From positions 1 to 39,691 of the forward strand of contig NZ_WNKU01000030.1 of NCBI RefSeq assembly GCF_009720735.1: 39,691 nucleotides of DNA. Direction: 5' to 3'. The position numbers and the translations under genes were made by a program. Numbering within the stretch: position 1 is the first letter of the stretch; each line of letters opens with the position of its first letter. Below are positions 15,112 to 23,285 of the stretch, in pieces. The notes below the pieces were generated by a model. The model was given only the letters and a program-made list of their open reading frames with translations. It did no database searches and was not told where the DNA came from. This stretch comes from Heliobacterium mobile (lineage in GTDB: Bacteria; Bacillota; Desulfitobacteriia; Heliobacteriales; Heliobacteriaceae).

Positions 15112-16116
15112 ATGGCACAAGATCTGCACGGCCCGGCCGGTCATGACGACCACAGCCACGGCCAGAACCATGCACAAGACCACGGTCATGACCACGGGCA
15201 AGACCATAGCCACGACCACGGACAGGGCAACGCGCCCAAGTCAAAACCGAGTCCCTGGGGCTGGGTGCCTGCGTCGCTGCTCCTCACTGGATTACTGACC
15301 TTTGCTCATATGCCCATGGTCGCCTATCAAGGCGCCCAAGCGGCCCAGGAAATGCAGTTCGTCCAACCGAAGACGATAGCCGAAACGGAAGTTTTGAACG
15401 CGGTCAAAGAAGCGCTGAAAAACCGTTTCACGGCGATCGTCAAAAACGACCCTAAAATCCTTGAAAAATCCTTCGGCCAAAACGGCAACACCGATGCCTT
15501 GGAAGAAGAACAACTCATCCTCGGCAACATCAGCAAACAAGTCCGGGCATCCTTTAAAGGCGATCCTCAAGTTCAAGTCACTCCCTACAAAATCGATGTA
15601 AACGGCAACCGTGCCGAAGTCGTCTTCGACTACATGGTCACCGTCGGCGATAAAAAAGTACCCGGTGGCCATGCCTGGGATCTTCAAAAGACGAAAGAAG
15701 GCTGGAAGGTCGTCGGCAGCGGTTCCTTTGTAGACAGCCCACAAACCTCCAAAGTGGTTAGCGCCGCCAAAGGATTCTTGACAGACTTGAAATTCGGCCG
15801 CAAAGAAGCCATCAATGGCCCTTGGGCGAAAAAGAGCGATCCTCTGGAAGCCGTCACCGATAAAACCATCAAGGACCTTGCTGGGAAAGGCGGAAGCTGG
15901 GAAGTGGTCAACGTGACCCTCCGCGATCTGATGAGCCCGCAGCCCATCGGTCAGGCCCAAGACGCCTCCGGTGCTCAGCTCATCGTCCGTAATGCCGATA
16001 CCCAGGAAAGATATCTGCTCGTTATGGCGAACGTCCGCCACGGTAACGGCGTTATGGCGAGCCAGGGATGGCAAGTCATCGGCTTCGCGTCGATCAAAGG
16101 ACTGTTACATCCATGA
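15112..16116 (+). CDS. membrane protein with His-rich N-terminus, unknown function
   Basis: I do not recognise this 334-residue protein. Residues 6-36 hold eleven histidines in a repeated HDHG/DHSH pattern with Asp and Gln, a likely metal-binding tail. A membrane segment follows (about 47-67), then an outer domain of about 260 residues with KNDPKILEKSF and a beta-rich middle (NRAEVVFDYMVTVGDKKVPGG, WKVVGSGSFVDS) that recalls NTF2-like or lipoprotein-type domains. By the positive-inside rule the His tail could face the cytoplasm. It sits between htrA and rlmH, and its stop overlaps the rlmH start (ATGA). Clear function assignment is not possible. Confidence 0.75.
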   Translation: MAQDLHGPAGHDDHSHGQNHAQDHGHDHGQDHSHDHGQGNAPKSKPSPWGWVPASLLLTGLLTFAHMPMVAYQGAQAAQEMQFVQPKTIAETEVLNAVKEALKNRFTAIVKNDPKILEKSFGQNGNTDALEEEQLILGNISKQVRASFKGDPQVQVTPYKIDVNGNRAEVVFDYMVTVGDKKVPGGHAWDLQKTKEGWKVVGSGSFVDSPQTSKVVSAAKGFLTDLKFGRKEAINGPWAKKSDPLEAVTDKTIKDLAGKGGSWEVVNVTLRDLMSPQPIGQAQDASGAQLIVRNADTQERYLLVMANVRHGNGVMASQGWQVIGFASIKGLLHP

Positions 16117-16598
16117 TCCACCTGCGACTCGTCGCCGTAGGAAAACTGAAAGAAAAGTATTTACAAGAAGGCCTCCGGGAGTATATCAAACGCCTGGGGG
16201 CCTATGCCCGTTTTGAGATGATTGAAGTTTCCGACGAAAAAGTACCGGACAACCCTTCCGATGCGGAAGCCAACATCATCAAACAAAAAGAAGGCGCCCG
16301 CCTACTCAATGCGGCGGGCACAAAGGACTTTATCGGTGTGGCACTCGATCCCCGAGGCGAGCTATGGTCGACGGAAGACTTAGCTGCCCATATGCGGGAT
16401 TGGGAGCTTTATGGGCCGAATCAGGTGGTCTTCTTTATTGGAGGGACCTTGGGGCTAGCTCCGGAAGTATTAGCAGTCTGTAAGTATAAGTGGTCCTTGT
16501 CGAAGTTGACCTTTCCTCATCAGATGGTGCGGTTGATTTTGCTGGAGCAGGTGTATCGGGGGTTTAAGGTGAATCGGGGGGAGACGTATCATCGCTAA
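16113..16598 (+). CDS. rlmH: 23S rRNA (pseudouridine1915-N3)-methyltransferase
   Basis: This 161-residue SPOUT-class enzyme methylates pseudouridine 1915 in helix 69 of 23S rRNA. The family signature is complete: IHLRLVAVGKLKEKY at the start, FIGVALDPRGE, FFIGGTLGLAPEV and the C-terminal VYRGFKVNRGETYHR. ATG 16113 overlaps the TGA of the previous gene, so translation is probably coupled. The longer frame from 16068 is not needed. It closes the murA-walJ-htrA-rlmH block; the accessory region starts directly after. Confidence 0.96.
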   Translation: MIHLRLVAVGKLKEKYLQEGLREYIKRLGAYARFEMIEVSDEKVPDNPSDAEANIIKQKEGARLLNAAGTKDFIGVALDPRGELWSTEDLAAHMRDWELYGPNQVVFFIGGTLGLAPEVLAVCKYKWSLSKLTFPHQMVRLILLEQVYRGFKVNRGETYHR

Positions 16599-16658
16599 CG
16601 GCGAAAAATTTAGTTTTTGTGATGATCAACGACAATAACGATTGGAGAAAATAAAATT

Positions 16659-16997
16659 ATGAGTGCTTTGCCTAATTGCCCAAAATGTAATTCCCAATAC
16701 ACTTATGAAGACGGAGATCTCTTGATCTGCCCGGAATGCTCCCATGAGTGGACGGTAGGATCAGAAACTGAACTAATTCAAGAAATAGTTGTCAAAGATG
16801 CAAATGGGAATGTCTTGCAGGATGGTGATTCGGTAAGTGTAATTAAAGATCTTAAGGTAAAGGGAAGTTCTTCTGCTCTGAAGATGGGCACGAAGGTTAA
16901 GAACATACGGTTAGTTGAAGGTGATCACAATATTGATTGCTACATCGATGGTTTTCGAGCTATGAAGTTAAAATCTGAATTTGTTAAGAAGATATAG
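16659..16997 (+). CDS. yjdM: YjdM/PhnA-family zinc-ribbon protein
   Basis: This is a 112-residue intact member of the YjdM (PhnA) family. The N-terminal zinc ribbon is formed by CPKC (7-10) and CPEC (24-27), and the C-terminal domain has [13 protein letters not shown] and [19 protein letters not shown]. The name PhnA came from a link with alkylphosphonate use, but the biochemical role is not established. ATG follows GGAG at 16644-16647. A truncated second copy of the last three quarters of this gene and its terminator lies at 21176-21560. Confidence 0.92.
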   Translation: MSALPNCPKCNSQYTYEDGDLLICPECSHEWTVGSETELIQEIVVKDANGNVLQDGDSVSVIKDLKVKGSSSALKMGTKVKNIRLVEGDHNIDCYIDGFRAMKLKSEFVKKI

Positions 16998-17061
16998 AAG
17001 GCGGATTTCTGCACTTCGTCTCAAGCGAAGGGTTAACCTATCACCGCTAAACTAGCATAGT

Positions 17062-17100
17062 GCCTCAACCTTTGCGTAATGCAGAGTTGAGGCTTTTTTT
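17062..17100 (+). terminator. terminator of yjdM (repeat copy 1)
   Basis: GCCTCAAC (17062-17069) pairs with GTTGAGGC (17086-17093), with a TGC/GCA inner pairing, followed by seven T residues. The same element recurs at 21524-21562 and, more diverged, at 25821-25857. Confidence 0.85.
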
Positions 17101-17136
17101 GTTGTATGTTTCGTCTTACGATTACGTTAAACGCAG

Positions 17137-17173
17137 TCTCCTGTCATAGTTAACATTGTCCTATACGATAATG
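17137..17173 (-). pseudogene. remnant of an EamA transporter 3' end
   Basis: These 37 bases match 32 of the 37 bases at 23289-23325, the last codons of the intact EamA gene. Read on the minus strand, the remnant encodes DNVNYDRR against DDVHYDRR. It lies just left of the AT-rich Hachiman island; the rest of the gene copy lies on the right at 20648-21176. Confidence 0.6.
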
Positions 17174-17523
17174 TAAACCCGGTCTTCATTAATCTCATCG
17201 AGGAAAATGCGTTTATATATGTGGGCACAATGATGTACCGTTTTCTTCACGCGATTGTTTTTATTAGCGCTTGCTTTGATATGGGTAGTATTAAAGCCCA
17301 TTAGATTGCTTCAACCAAAACCCGTGTAAAAATCCTATCAAAATGTAAATTTCTTTAAAGAGACTTACGTAGTTTTTGCTAAACGTCGAAAAGTGAGGGA
17401 GCTTTTCCTGAAATCCATACCCGACGAACTTTGAAATTCTGAACGGGAGAAATCCCATTATTTTTTTAAAACGAACAATTAAGGAAAAGCAAAAAAAGGA
17501 TTTTAGTTCTTTTTGTTGAAATA

Positions 17524-17529
17524 TACAAT
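17524..17529 (+). promoter_or_regulatory. candidate -10 element of hamA
   Basis: TACAAT stands about 53 bases before the hamA start. The expected -35 zone holds only a T-rich sequence, so the promoter is weak by sequence or needs help. Confidence 0.35.
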
Positions 17530-17554
17530 TATTATTCGAAGGTTCGAATAATAA
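17529..17554. promoter_or_regulatory. perfect 12-base palindrome over the hamA promoter
   Basis: TTATTATTCGAA (17529-17540) and TTCGAATAATAA (17543-17554) form a perfect inverted repeat around a central GG. It overlaps the end of the candidate -10 and the likely transcription start, the usual place for a repressor operator. No regulator is encoded in the island. Confidence 0.55.
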
Positions 17555-17581
17555 GATATTAGGTACATAGGAAGTGATATT

Positions 17582-18550
17582 TTGGCTAAAGATCTTCCTA
17601 AAATAATTAAAAGTAATTTTGGAAGTTTTGATGTCTATAATTACGAAAACAATCACTCGTTTATACATGCTGACTTTAATAATAAAGTTAAATTTTTAAA
17701 CGGATTAACAGATTATATTTTAAGTGAAAATAATTTGCTTAACTATGCACAACGAACTTCAAAAATTAAATTTGAGCCAAATAAAAAAATCTTTACGAAA
17801 TTATACAACAACATTAATAGTTTTTTAAATAGCGAACTAGAGTCCTTGATTTTAGATGAAATAACAGATGAGTTAAAGACTATATTAGGAGAAGAATATT
17901 GCCTTATAGATAAAAAAGGAAATCTAATAGTCCAAAAAGACAAGATAGGAAAAATAGGAGAATATATATTTCATGTTTTACTTACAGACTTTTTCCAACT
18001 AGATTGTATTATTCCAAAATTTAAATGCATTACCGATAGAAATATGAGTGTATTCGGAATAGACACTCTATTCCTAAACACTAAGGAAAATATTATTTAC
18101 TTCGGTGAATCAAAAGTATGTAAGAGTATAGATAATGGAATTGCCCTTATAAATAGATCTCTTAACGATTATGAAGCACAAATTAACGAGGAATATAAAG
18201 TTGTATTATCTGACACTGATGCATTTAAGAAATCAAAAGAATTTATAGAGATATTTGAGGAACATACTCAGGTCTGCATGACCTTTTCTGATTTTATTGA
18301 AAGCGCTGACATTAAAAGTGTGGGGGTTCCAATATTTATTGCACACGGAAGAAATGGGGAAACGAAGGTACCAGAAGATTATTTAATAACTATGAAAAAT
18401 AGAATAAAACGAAAAGATTTTTTTGGTCTAAAAACTAAATTTATAACAATCTCCTTTCCGATTTTTGATAAAACTGAATTTATAAAAGTTATTATAAAAA
18501 AGGTGGTGAAAAAATTAAATGACTATCGGCAGAAAGCCAGTACATTATGA
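17582..18550 (+). CDS. hamA: Hachiman anti-phage protein HamA (DUF1837, nuclease-like)
   Basis: This is a 322-residue protein of the HamA/DUF1837 family, the effector of the Hachiman phage-defence system. Its C-terminal half shows a PD-(D/E)xK nuclease-like core: GKIGEYIFH (Glu127), FGIDTLFL (Asp161) and YFGESKV (Glu176, Lys178). In the known systems HamA forms a complex with the helicase HamB, which holds it inactive until damaged or phage DNA is met; HamA then degrades DNA. The TTG start follows AGGAAGTGAT. Codon and base use are very AT-rich compared with the flanks, a sign of horizontal transfer. The 3' end overlaps hamB by 32 bases. Identification rests on motif pattern and gene pairing. 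Confidence 0.85.
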   Translation: MAKDLPKIIKSNFGSFDVYNYENNHSFIHADFNNKVKFLNGLTDYILSENNLLNYAQRTSKIKFEPNKKIFTKLYNNINSFLNSELESLILDEITDELKTILGEEYCLIDKKGNLIVQKDKIGKIGEYIFHVLLTDFFQLDCIIPKFKCITDRNMSVFGIDTLFLNTKENIIYFGESKVCKSIDNGIALINRSLNDYEAQINEEYKVVLSDTDAFKKSKEFIEIFEEHTQVCMTFSDFIESADIKSVGVPIFIAHGRNGETKVPEDYLITMKNRIKRKDFFGLKTKFITISFPIFDKTEFIKVIIKKVVKKLNDYRQKASTL

Positions 18551-20606
18551 TGATCTTCAAACCTACAGGGATGAATATATTAAAAAGATAGATGAAGCTA
18601 GAGATAAAACTAAATTTGTCTCAGAAAACTCACAATCGTTATTTTCCTTAGGATTAACTATGTACTCTAAAAATTATGATTTTGATTCACTAATTTACAA
18701 CTCTTTTTCTCTTTCAGAATTAGATGAAAATATTTCACTCCATCCAGAACAGCAAAAAGTCATAAATCTAATTAATGAAAATAAAGGCATAATTTTTAGT
18801 GCACCGACGAGCTTTGGTAAAACATTTGTAGTATTTGAATACATTGCTAAGTACAAACCGAAAACTGTTGTTCTCGTAGTTCCTACATTAGCTCTAATTG
18901 ATGAATACAAACGAAAGATTATAAAGCAATTTAGAGGTTCGTTTTCAGAATACAATGTTTATCTTTCTATTGACGAAGAAAAGAATTATAACTTTGAAAA
19001 AAATAACATTTTTATTGTTACTCATGACCGGGTTGTTAATGAAAACACAGTAGCTATATTTAAAAGAATAGATTTATTAGTAATTGATGAAGTATACAAA
19101 TTACAAAAAGATGAAATGAATGACCGAGTGTTAATTTTGAACTTAGCTTATTATAATATGGTGAAAAAAAGTATCAAGTATATTTTACTTGCACCTTTTA
19201 TAAGTGGAGTAAAAAATTTAGATCAACTTGAGGATACACCCAAATTTTACAATACAAATTTTTCGCCCGTTGTTAATAAGGTTATTACCTACGACATAAT
19301 TGATGATGATGATAGGATTATTTATACTGATAAGATATTAGAAAAAATACCCGAAAATGAGAACACATTAATATATTTTCCGACAGTAGTTGAAATAAAT
19401 AATTTTATTGAGAACACCACTGTTTTAGTTAATAAAAAAGACTTACAAGCTAACAATATACTTACTGATTTTGTTAATTGGGCAAGGACTGAGATTCATG
19501 AAGAATGGTCTTTATTAAAAGCAATTGAAAATGGGTATCTCGTACATCACGGACAGTTGCCACTCGGAATAAGAATGTTACAATTAGATTTATTTAATCA
19601 CGGTAATAATATGTATAACAAAATGATTTGCACGTCTACACTGCTTGAAGGGGTAAATACAAATGCAAAACATATTATTATAACTAAGCCAGCAAGAGGA
19701 TATAATACAGGTAATTTTGACGCCTTTGACTTTTATAATCTAGTCGGAAGGACTGGGCGGCTATACCAGCATTACTTAGGATTAGCCCACTATATAAAGG
19801 GTCCGCGTGACCCAAATTTCACTAAGGATGAAGCACTTAAAAGCATTCAATTTGAATTAACAGATGATAGCATAGATATTGGGATTAACTGCAATGATTA
19901 CGCTAAATACCCAGAGTTTGTTAACTTTCTTAGTACACTTAAAACAGACTATGAGACCTATAAACGGGAAGTTGCTGCAAAGTGTAGGTTTAGAACGGTG
20001 TTGCAATTATATAACAACTACAAAAAATATCGGACAGAACTTTTAAGCGAACTACATTTGCAATTGAACAGTAATAACAGAAGTAAACTGGGGATAATCA
20101 GGTGCCTGTATTTAATTATTACTGGAGGTAAAGGATATAAATTTAGTCTATTAACGTTTATTATAAATAAACTTACTTATCTAAAAAGAATGTCCATACG
20201 AGAAATAATTGAAGATACAAAACTATACTATTCAAAGGAAAATATAAACAATCTTATTGGAACAACAATTAGGTTAAAAACAAGCTATATTGAATACGAG
20301 TTTTATAATAAAATATCTGTAATAAGGTTTTTCATGGAGTGTGAAAGTATAGATGGTAGATATATAGACATAATACATGACAAGTTACTAAAAAATATTG
20401 AAATTATTTACTATGTTAAATCCCCAAGCAAAAAAATGTTAAAAGACATGGGAATCTATGATGGGGATATCGATAATATTATTAGGGTTATAGGAGATAA
20501 ATACGAATCGATATCTGAGTTGCAAAAAGCAATAAAAATTAATATAGCTAGACTGGGTCATCTTAGCATTATTTCAAGATATGTAATTAATAATCTTATT
20601 TCCTAA
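18519..20606 (+). CDS. hamB: Hachiman anti-phage helicase HamB (SF2)
   Basis: This is a 695-residue superfamily 2 helicase. Motif Q-like HPEQQKVINLI precedes Walker A SAPTSFGKT (Lys101). Motif Ia is VVPTLALIDEY, motif II is the variant DEVY box (190-193), motif IV-V is MICTSTLLEGVNT, and motif VI is NLVGRTGRLYQHY (about 407-419). A C-terminal ~250-residue region without a recognised motif probably binds HamA or DNA. HamB is the DNA-sensing motor of Hachiman. ATG 18519 lies inside the end of hamA after AAAGGTGGTG, so the genes are translationally coupled. The gene is strongly AT-rich like hamA. Confidence 0.87.
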   Translation: MTIGRKPVHYDDLQTYRDEYIKKIDEARDKTKFVSENSQSLFSLGLTMYSKNYDFDSLIYNSFSLSELDENISLHPEQQKVINLINENKGIIFSAPTSFGKTFVVFEYIAKYKPKTVVLVVPTLALIDEYKRKIIKQFRGSFSEYNVYLSIDEEKNYNFEKNNIFIVTHDRVVNENTVAIFKRIDLLVIDEVYKLQKDEMNDRVLILNLAYYNMVKKSIKYILLAPFISGVKNLDQLEDTPKFYNTNFSPVVNKVITYDIIDDDDRIIYTDKILEKIPENENTLIYFPTVVEINNFIENTTVLVNKKDLQANNILTDFVNWARTEIHEEWSLLKAIENGYLVHHGQLPLGIRMLQLDLFNHGNNMYNKMICTSTLLEGVNTNAKHIIITKPARGYNTGNFDAFDFYNLVGRTGRLYQHYLGLAHYIKGPRDPNFTKDEALKSIQFELTDDSIDIGINCNDYAKYPEFVNFLSTLKTDYETYKREVAAKCRFRTVLQLYNNYKKYRTELLSELHLQLNSNNRSKLGIIRCLYLIITGGKGYKFSLLTFIINKLTYLKRMSIREIIEDTKLYYSKENINNLIGTTIRLKTSYIEYEFYNKISVIRFFMECESIDGRYIDIIHDKLLKNIEIIYYVKSPSKKMLKDMGIYDGDIDNIIRVIGDKYESISELQKAIKINIARLGHLSIISRYVINNLIS

Positions 20607-20647
20607 ATAGGAATTGTAATTTCTGGATAACTACTATGTTATCTGAT

Positions 20648-21176
20648 AGGGGTTGTTCAAACAACGCAGGAACAAGGTAGAGTCCAAGAGTTATTACCGA
20701 AACCATTAGAGTTTGCACCATCGGCTCAAGGGGGTTTTTTTCTGCCTGAGCGGTCTTGATCGAATTCATGCACGAAATATGTTGAACAGAGATTCGCTGA
20801 CTGCAGCGCAAAGAACCAGCATATTCCCCCAGAAATGTTGAGATGCAAACGTCAAGATTCCCGCTTCGGCGGCGCTGGTGTAAAAAGCCCTTCTAATAGA
20901 AACATCCGGAACAGGAATACTTCGAACAACGCCTGCAATAGCAGCATCAGCCATTGCCCTTTATCCATCGTTCTCAACGCTCGCAATAGTTTTTTCCCGC
21001 ATAACGACGCAAGGCACAGCACTGCTAAAAACAGGCTGACGACGGTGATTGTAAAAGTCCCAACGTGGTGGGTCAGTAAGCGTGCCGTGATCACAAAGGT
21101 TCCAGCCAGGGAAAAGGCACTGAAAAGGAAAAAGGATCCATTCGGGTGTTCGATTTTTGCTCATTTCCATACACAG
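20648..21176 (-). pseudogene. decayed EamA/DMT transporter gene copy
   Basis: The region matches the intact EamA gene (23286-24281) on the minus strand from its start region (the CCATACACAG context at 21167-21176) inward. Recognisable protein pieces include THHVGTFTITVVS, QWLMLLLQALF, FRMFLLEG, SAAEAGILT, HFWGNMLVLCAA and ESLFNIF. It has frame breaks and lacks about 140 bases between EAGILT and FASQHFWG. The homology stops at 20648, where the AT-rich Hachiman island begins. The missing 3' end is probably the remnant at 17137-17173. Confidence 0.85.
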
Positions 21177-21460
21177 GAGATCTCTTGATCTGCCCGGAAT
21201 GCTCCCATGAGTGGATGATAGGATCAGAAACCGAACAAATTCAAGAAAAAGTTGTCTAAGATGCAAATGGGAATGTGCTGCAGGATGGTGATTCGGTAAG
21301 TGTAATTAAAGATCTCAAGGTAAAGGGAAGTTCGTCTGCTCTGAAGATGGGCACGAAAGTTAAGAACATACGGTTAGTTGAAGGTGATCACAATATTGAT
21401 TGCTACATCGATGGTTTTGGAGCTATGAAGTTAAAATCTGAATTTGTTAAGAAGATATAG
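21176..21460 (+). pseudogene. truncated yjdM copy with premature stop
   Basis: This is a second copy of yjdM. The match starts at the base equivalent to 16713, so the first 18 codons, including the first CxxC of the zinc ribbon, are missing. Sequence derived from the EamA gene start is joined directly at 21176. Codon 46 (Lys in the intact gene) is TAA at 21257-21259. The rest, up to the stop and into the terminator, is well conserved. An open frame from 21275 could give a 61-residue fragment, but I doubt that it is made. Confidence 0.87.
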
Positions 21461-21523
21461 AAGGCGGATGCTACACTTTGTCACAAGCGAAGGGTCAACC
21501 TACCACCGCTAAACTGCCGTATA

Positions 21524-21562
21524 GCCTCAACCTTTGCGTAATACAGGGTTGAGGCTTCTTTT
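21524..21562 (+). terminator. terminator of the yjdM copy (repeat copy 2)
   Basis: GCCTCAAC (21524-21531) pairs with GTTGAGGC (21548-21555), followed by TTCTTTTTTT. It is the duplicate of the hairpin at 17062-17100. Confidence 0.8.
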
Positions 21563-21758
21563 TTTGTTGTATGTTTTGCCTAACAGTTGAGCCAATCTGC
21601 TGTCTCCTGTCAAGGCACTAATGTTCTCATTGCGCGATAAAACTGGTTTTTTCACAAAACAAATGCCTCGTGACCAAAACTTATACTCGCATGATAAACA
21701 GAAAATCAGGTATGCTATTCATGAATAATAAACTAAGTTACAGAATGAGGTTCATGTC

Positions 21759-23213
21759 ATGGACAATAGAAGCGTTGCATCCTACGGTCTTGGCGAAGAA
21801 ATCGTAAAAGCCTTGAAAAGCATTGGATTTGAGACCCTGACAGAAGTACAGCAACAGGCGATTCCTTTGATTCTTCACGATAAGGATATTATCGTGAAAT
21901 CCCAGACAGGCAGTGGGAAGACAGCAGCCTTTGCCATTCCTCTTTGCGAAAAGATGGAGATAGAGCAAAAGAACCCCCAGGTGTTGGTGTTGACACCTAC
22001 CAGAGAATTGGCCGTACAGATCAAGCAGGATATCGCCAATATAGGGAGATTCAAAAAGATCCGCTGCGCAGCCGTATATGGTAAGCATCCCATAGAATTT
22101 CAAAAAAGAGAGTTAAAGCAGCGGGTCCACGCCATCGTAGGTACACCCGGCAGAACCTATGATCATATCGAAAGAAAAAATTTCATTCTGGATGAGATTC
22201 GGTATCTGGTGATTGATGAAGCGGATAAGATGCTGGATATGGGATTTATCGAACAAATTGAAGCGATTATAAAAATGTTGCCCCCAAATCGGGTGACTCT
22301 GTTATTCTCCGCGACAATGCCGGAAAAAATCGTTGCCATATGTGATAAATACATGCGCAACCCTGAAAAAATCGAGGTAAAATCGGAAAATCCTACGACC
22401 GATAAAATCGATCAGTATTTTTATGAAGTAGACGAAGAAAACAAAAGTAGTCTTTTGAATAATATTTTCTACATTCAAAGACCGGAAAGTTGTATTGTTT
22501 TTTGTAATACCCGGGAGCAGGTAGATGCAGTATTCAGTAAAATGAAGCATAATGGCTATCTCTGCAGCAGCCTGCATGGAGGCATGGAACAGAGAGAGCG
22601 ATTGATGACCATTCAAAAGTTCAAAAGAGGCGAATTCAGATTCCTTATTGCCACCGATGTGGTGGCACGAGGTATTCACATTGACGATATTGCCCTCATC
22701 ATCAATTATGATGTTCCAATGGAATCTGAAAGCTATGTTCATCGCATAGGTAGGACAGGCCGCGCAGGGAATGAAGGCACCGCCCTCACTTTCGTAACGC
22801 CCCGCGATCACAGGTTTTTAACGGAAATAGAAGAATATGTGCAGTATAAGATACCGAAGCGGGAACTGCCGACCTTGGAAGAAGTGGAAAGCGGGAAGCG
22901 GATTTTTGAGAAGAGCAGGAATGTAAAGCCGAAACGAAAACAGGATGTCAGTGAATATCTCAATAAAGGGATCACAAGAGTCCGGATCAATGCCGGAAAA
23001 AAGACGAAAATGAGACCGGGAGATATCATGGGTGCACTAACCAGTATTAGCGGTGTCGATGCGGGGGATGTGGGGATTATCGATGTCCAGGACACTTGTT
23101 CTTATGTTGAGATTCTCGGGGGGAAGGGAGAACTGGTTTTGGATGCACTTCCCACCACAAAGATAAAAGGGAAACTGCAAAGTATCCGGGAAGTAGGTCA
23201 TCCCAGTCTGTAG
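21759..23213 (+). CDS. dbpA: DEAD-box RNA helicase, DbpA/YxiN type
   Basis: This is a 484-residue ATP-dependent RNA helicase. Its motifs are SQTGSGKTAAF (I), TPTRELAVQ (Ia), VGTPGRT (Ib), DEAD in VIDEADKMLDMGF (II), FSATMP (III), ATDVVARGIHI (V) and HRIGRTGRAG (VI). The C-terminal ~75 residues (RVRINAGKKTKMRPGDIMGAL, GDVGIIDVQDTCSYVEI) form the DbpA RNA-binding domain, which in DbpA/YxiN recognises hairpin 92 of 23S rRNA, so a role in large-subunit assembly is likely. ATG follows GAGGT. The gene sits between two copies of the yjdM/EamA material and looks intact. Confidence 0.92.
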   Translation: MDNRSVASYGLGEEIVKALKSIGFETLTEVQQQAIPLILHDKDIIVKSQTGSGKTAAFAIPLCEKMEIEQKNPQVLVLTPTRELAVQIKQDIANIGRFKKIRCAAVYGKHPIEFQKRELKQRVHAIVGTPGRTYDHIERKNFILDEIRYLVIDEADKMLDMGFIEQIEAIIKMLPPNRVTLLFSATMPEKIVAICDKYMRNPEKIEVKSENPTTDKIDQYFYEVDEENKSSLLNNIFYIQRPESCIVFCNTREQVDAVFSKMKHNGYLCSSLHGGMEQRERLMTIQKFKRGEFRFLIATDVVARGIHIDDIALIINYDVPMESESYVHRIGRTGRAGNEGTALTFVTPRDHRFLTEIEEYVQYKIPKRELPTLEEVESGKRIFEKSRNVKPKRKQDVSEYLNKGITRVRINAGKKTKMRPGDIMGALTSISGVDAGDVGIIDVQDTCSYVEILGGKGELVLDALPTTKIKGKLQSIREVGHPSL

Positions 23214-23285
23214 CTCCCATCGTACAGACGGTTCTTGTCAGTTCAGCAAGTTTGACCCGATATCAAGAGACGTATCACCGGTATG

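Larger units (their letters stand above)
17174..17581. other. AT-rich non-coding left arm of the Hachiman island
   Basis: No reliable gene is seen. The composition drifts from mixed to AT-rich. A weak hairpin GGGAGAAATCCC followed by ATTATTTTTTT lies near 17443-17467. The hamA promoter and palindrome occupy the right end. A minus-strand open frame (17291-17668) crosses these elements and overlaps hamA; I regard it as chance or an old remnant. Confidence 0.5.

Noticed and set aside
17291-17668. 125-residue minus-strand open frame left of hamA
   Set aside because: It crosses the palindrome and promoter, overlaps hamA in antisense and lies in AT-rich DNA with no ribosome binding site seen. It may be an old remnant, but nothing recognisable supports it.
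21275-21460. Short yjdM-like open frame as a gene
   Set aside because: It is the 3' part of a truncated copy with a premature stop and lacks the zinc ribbon.
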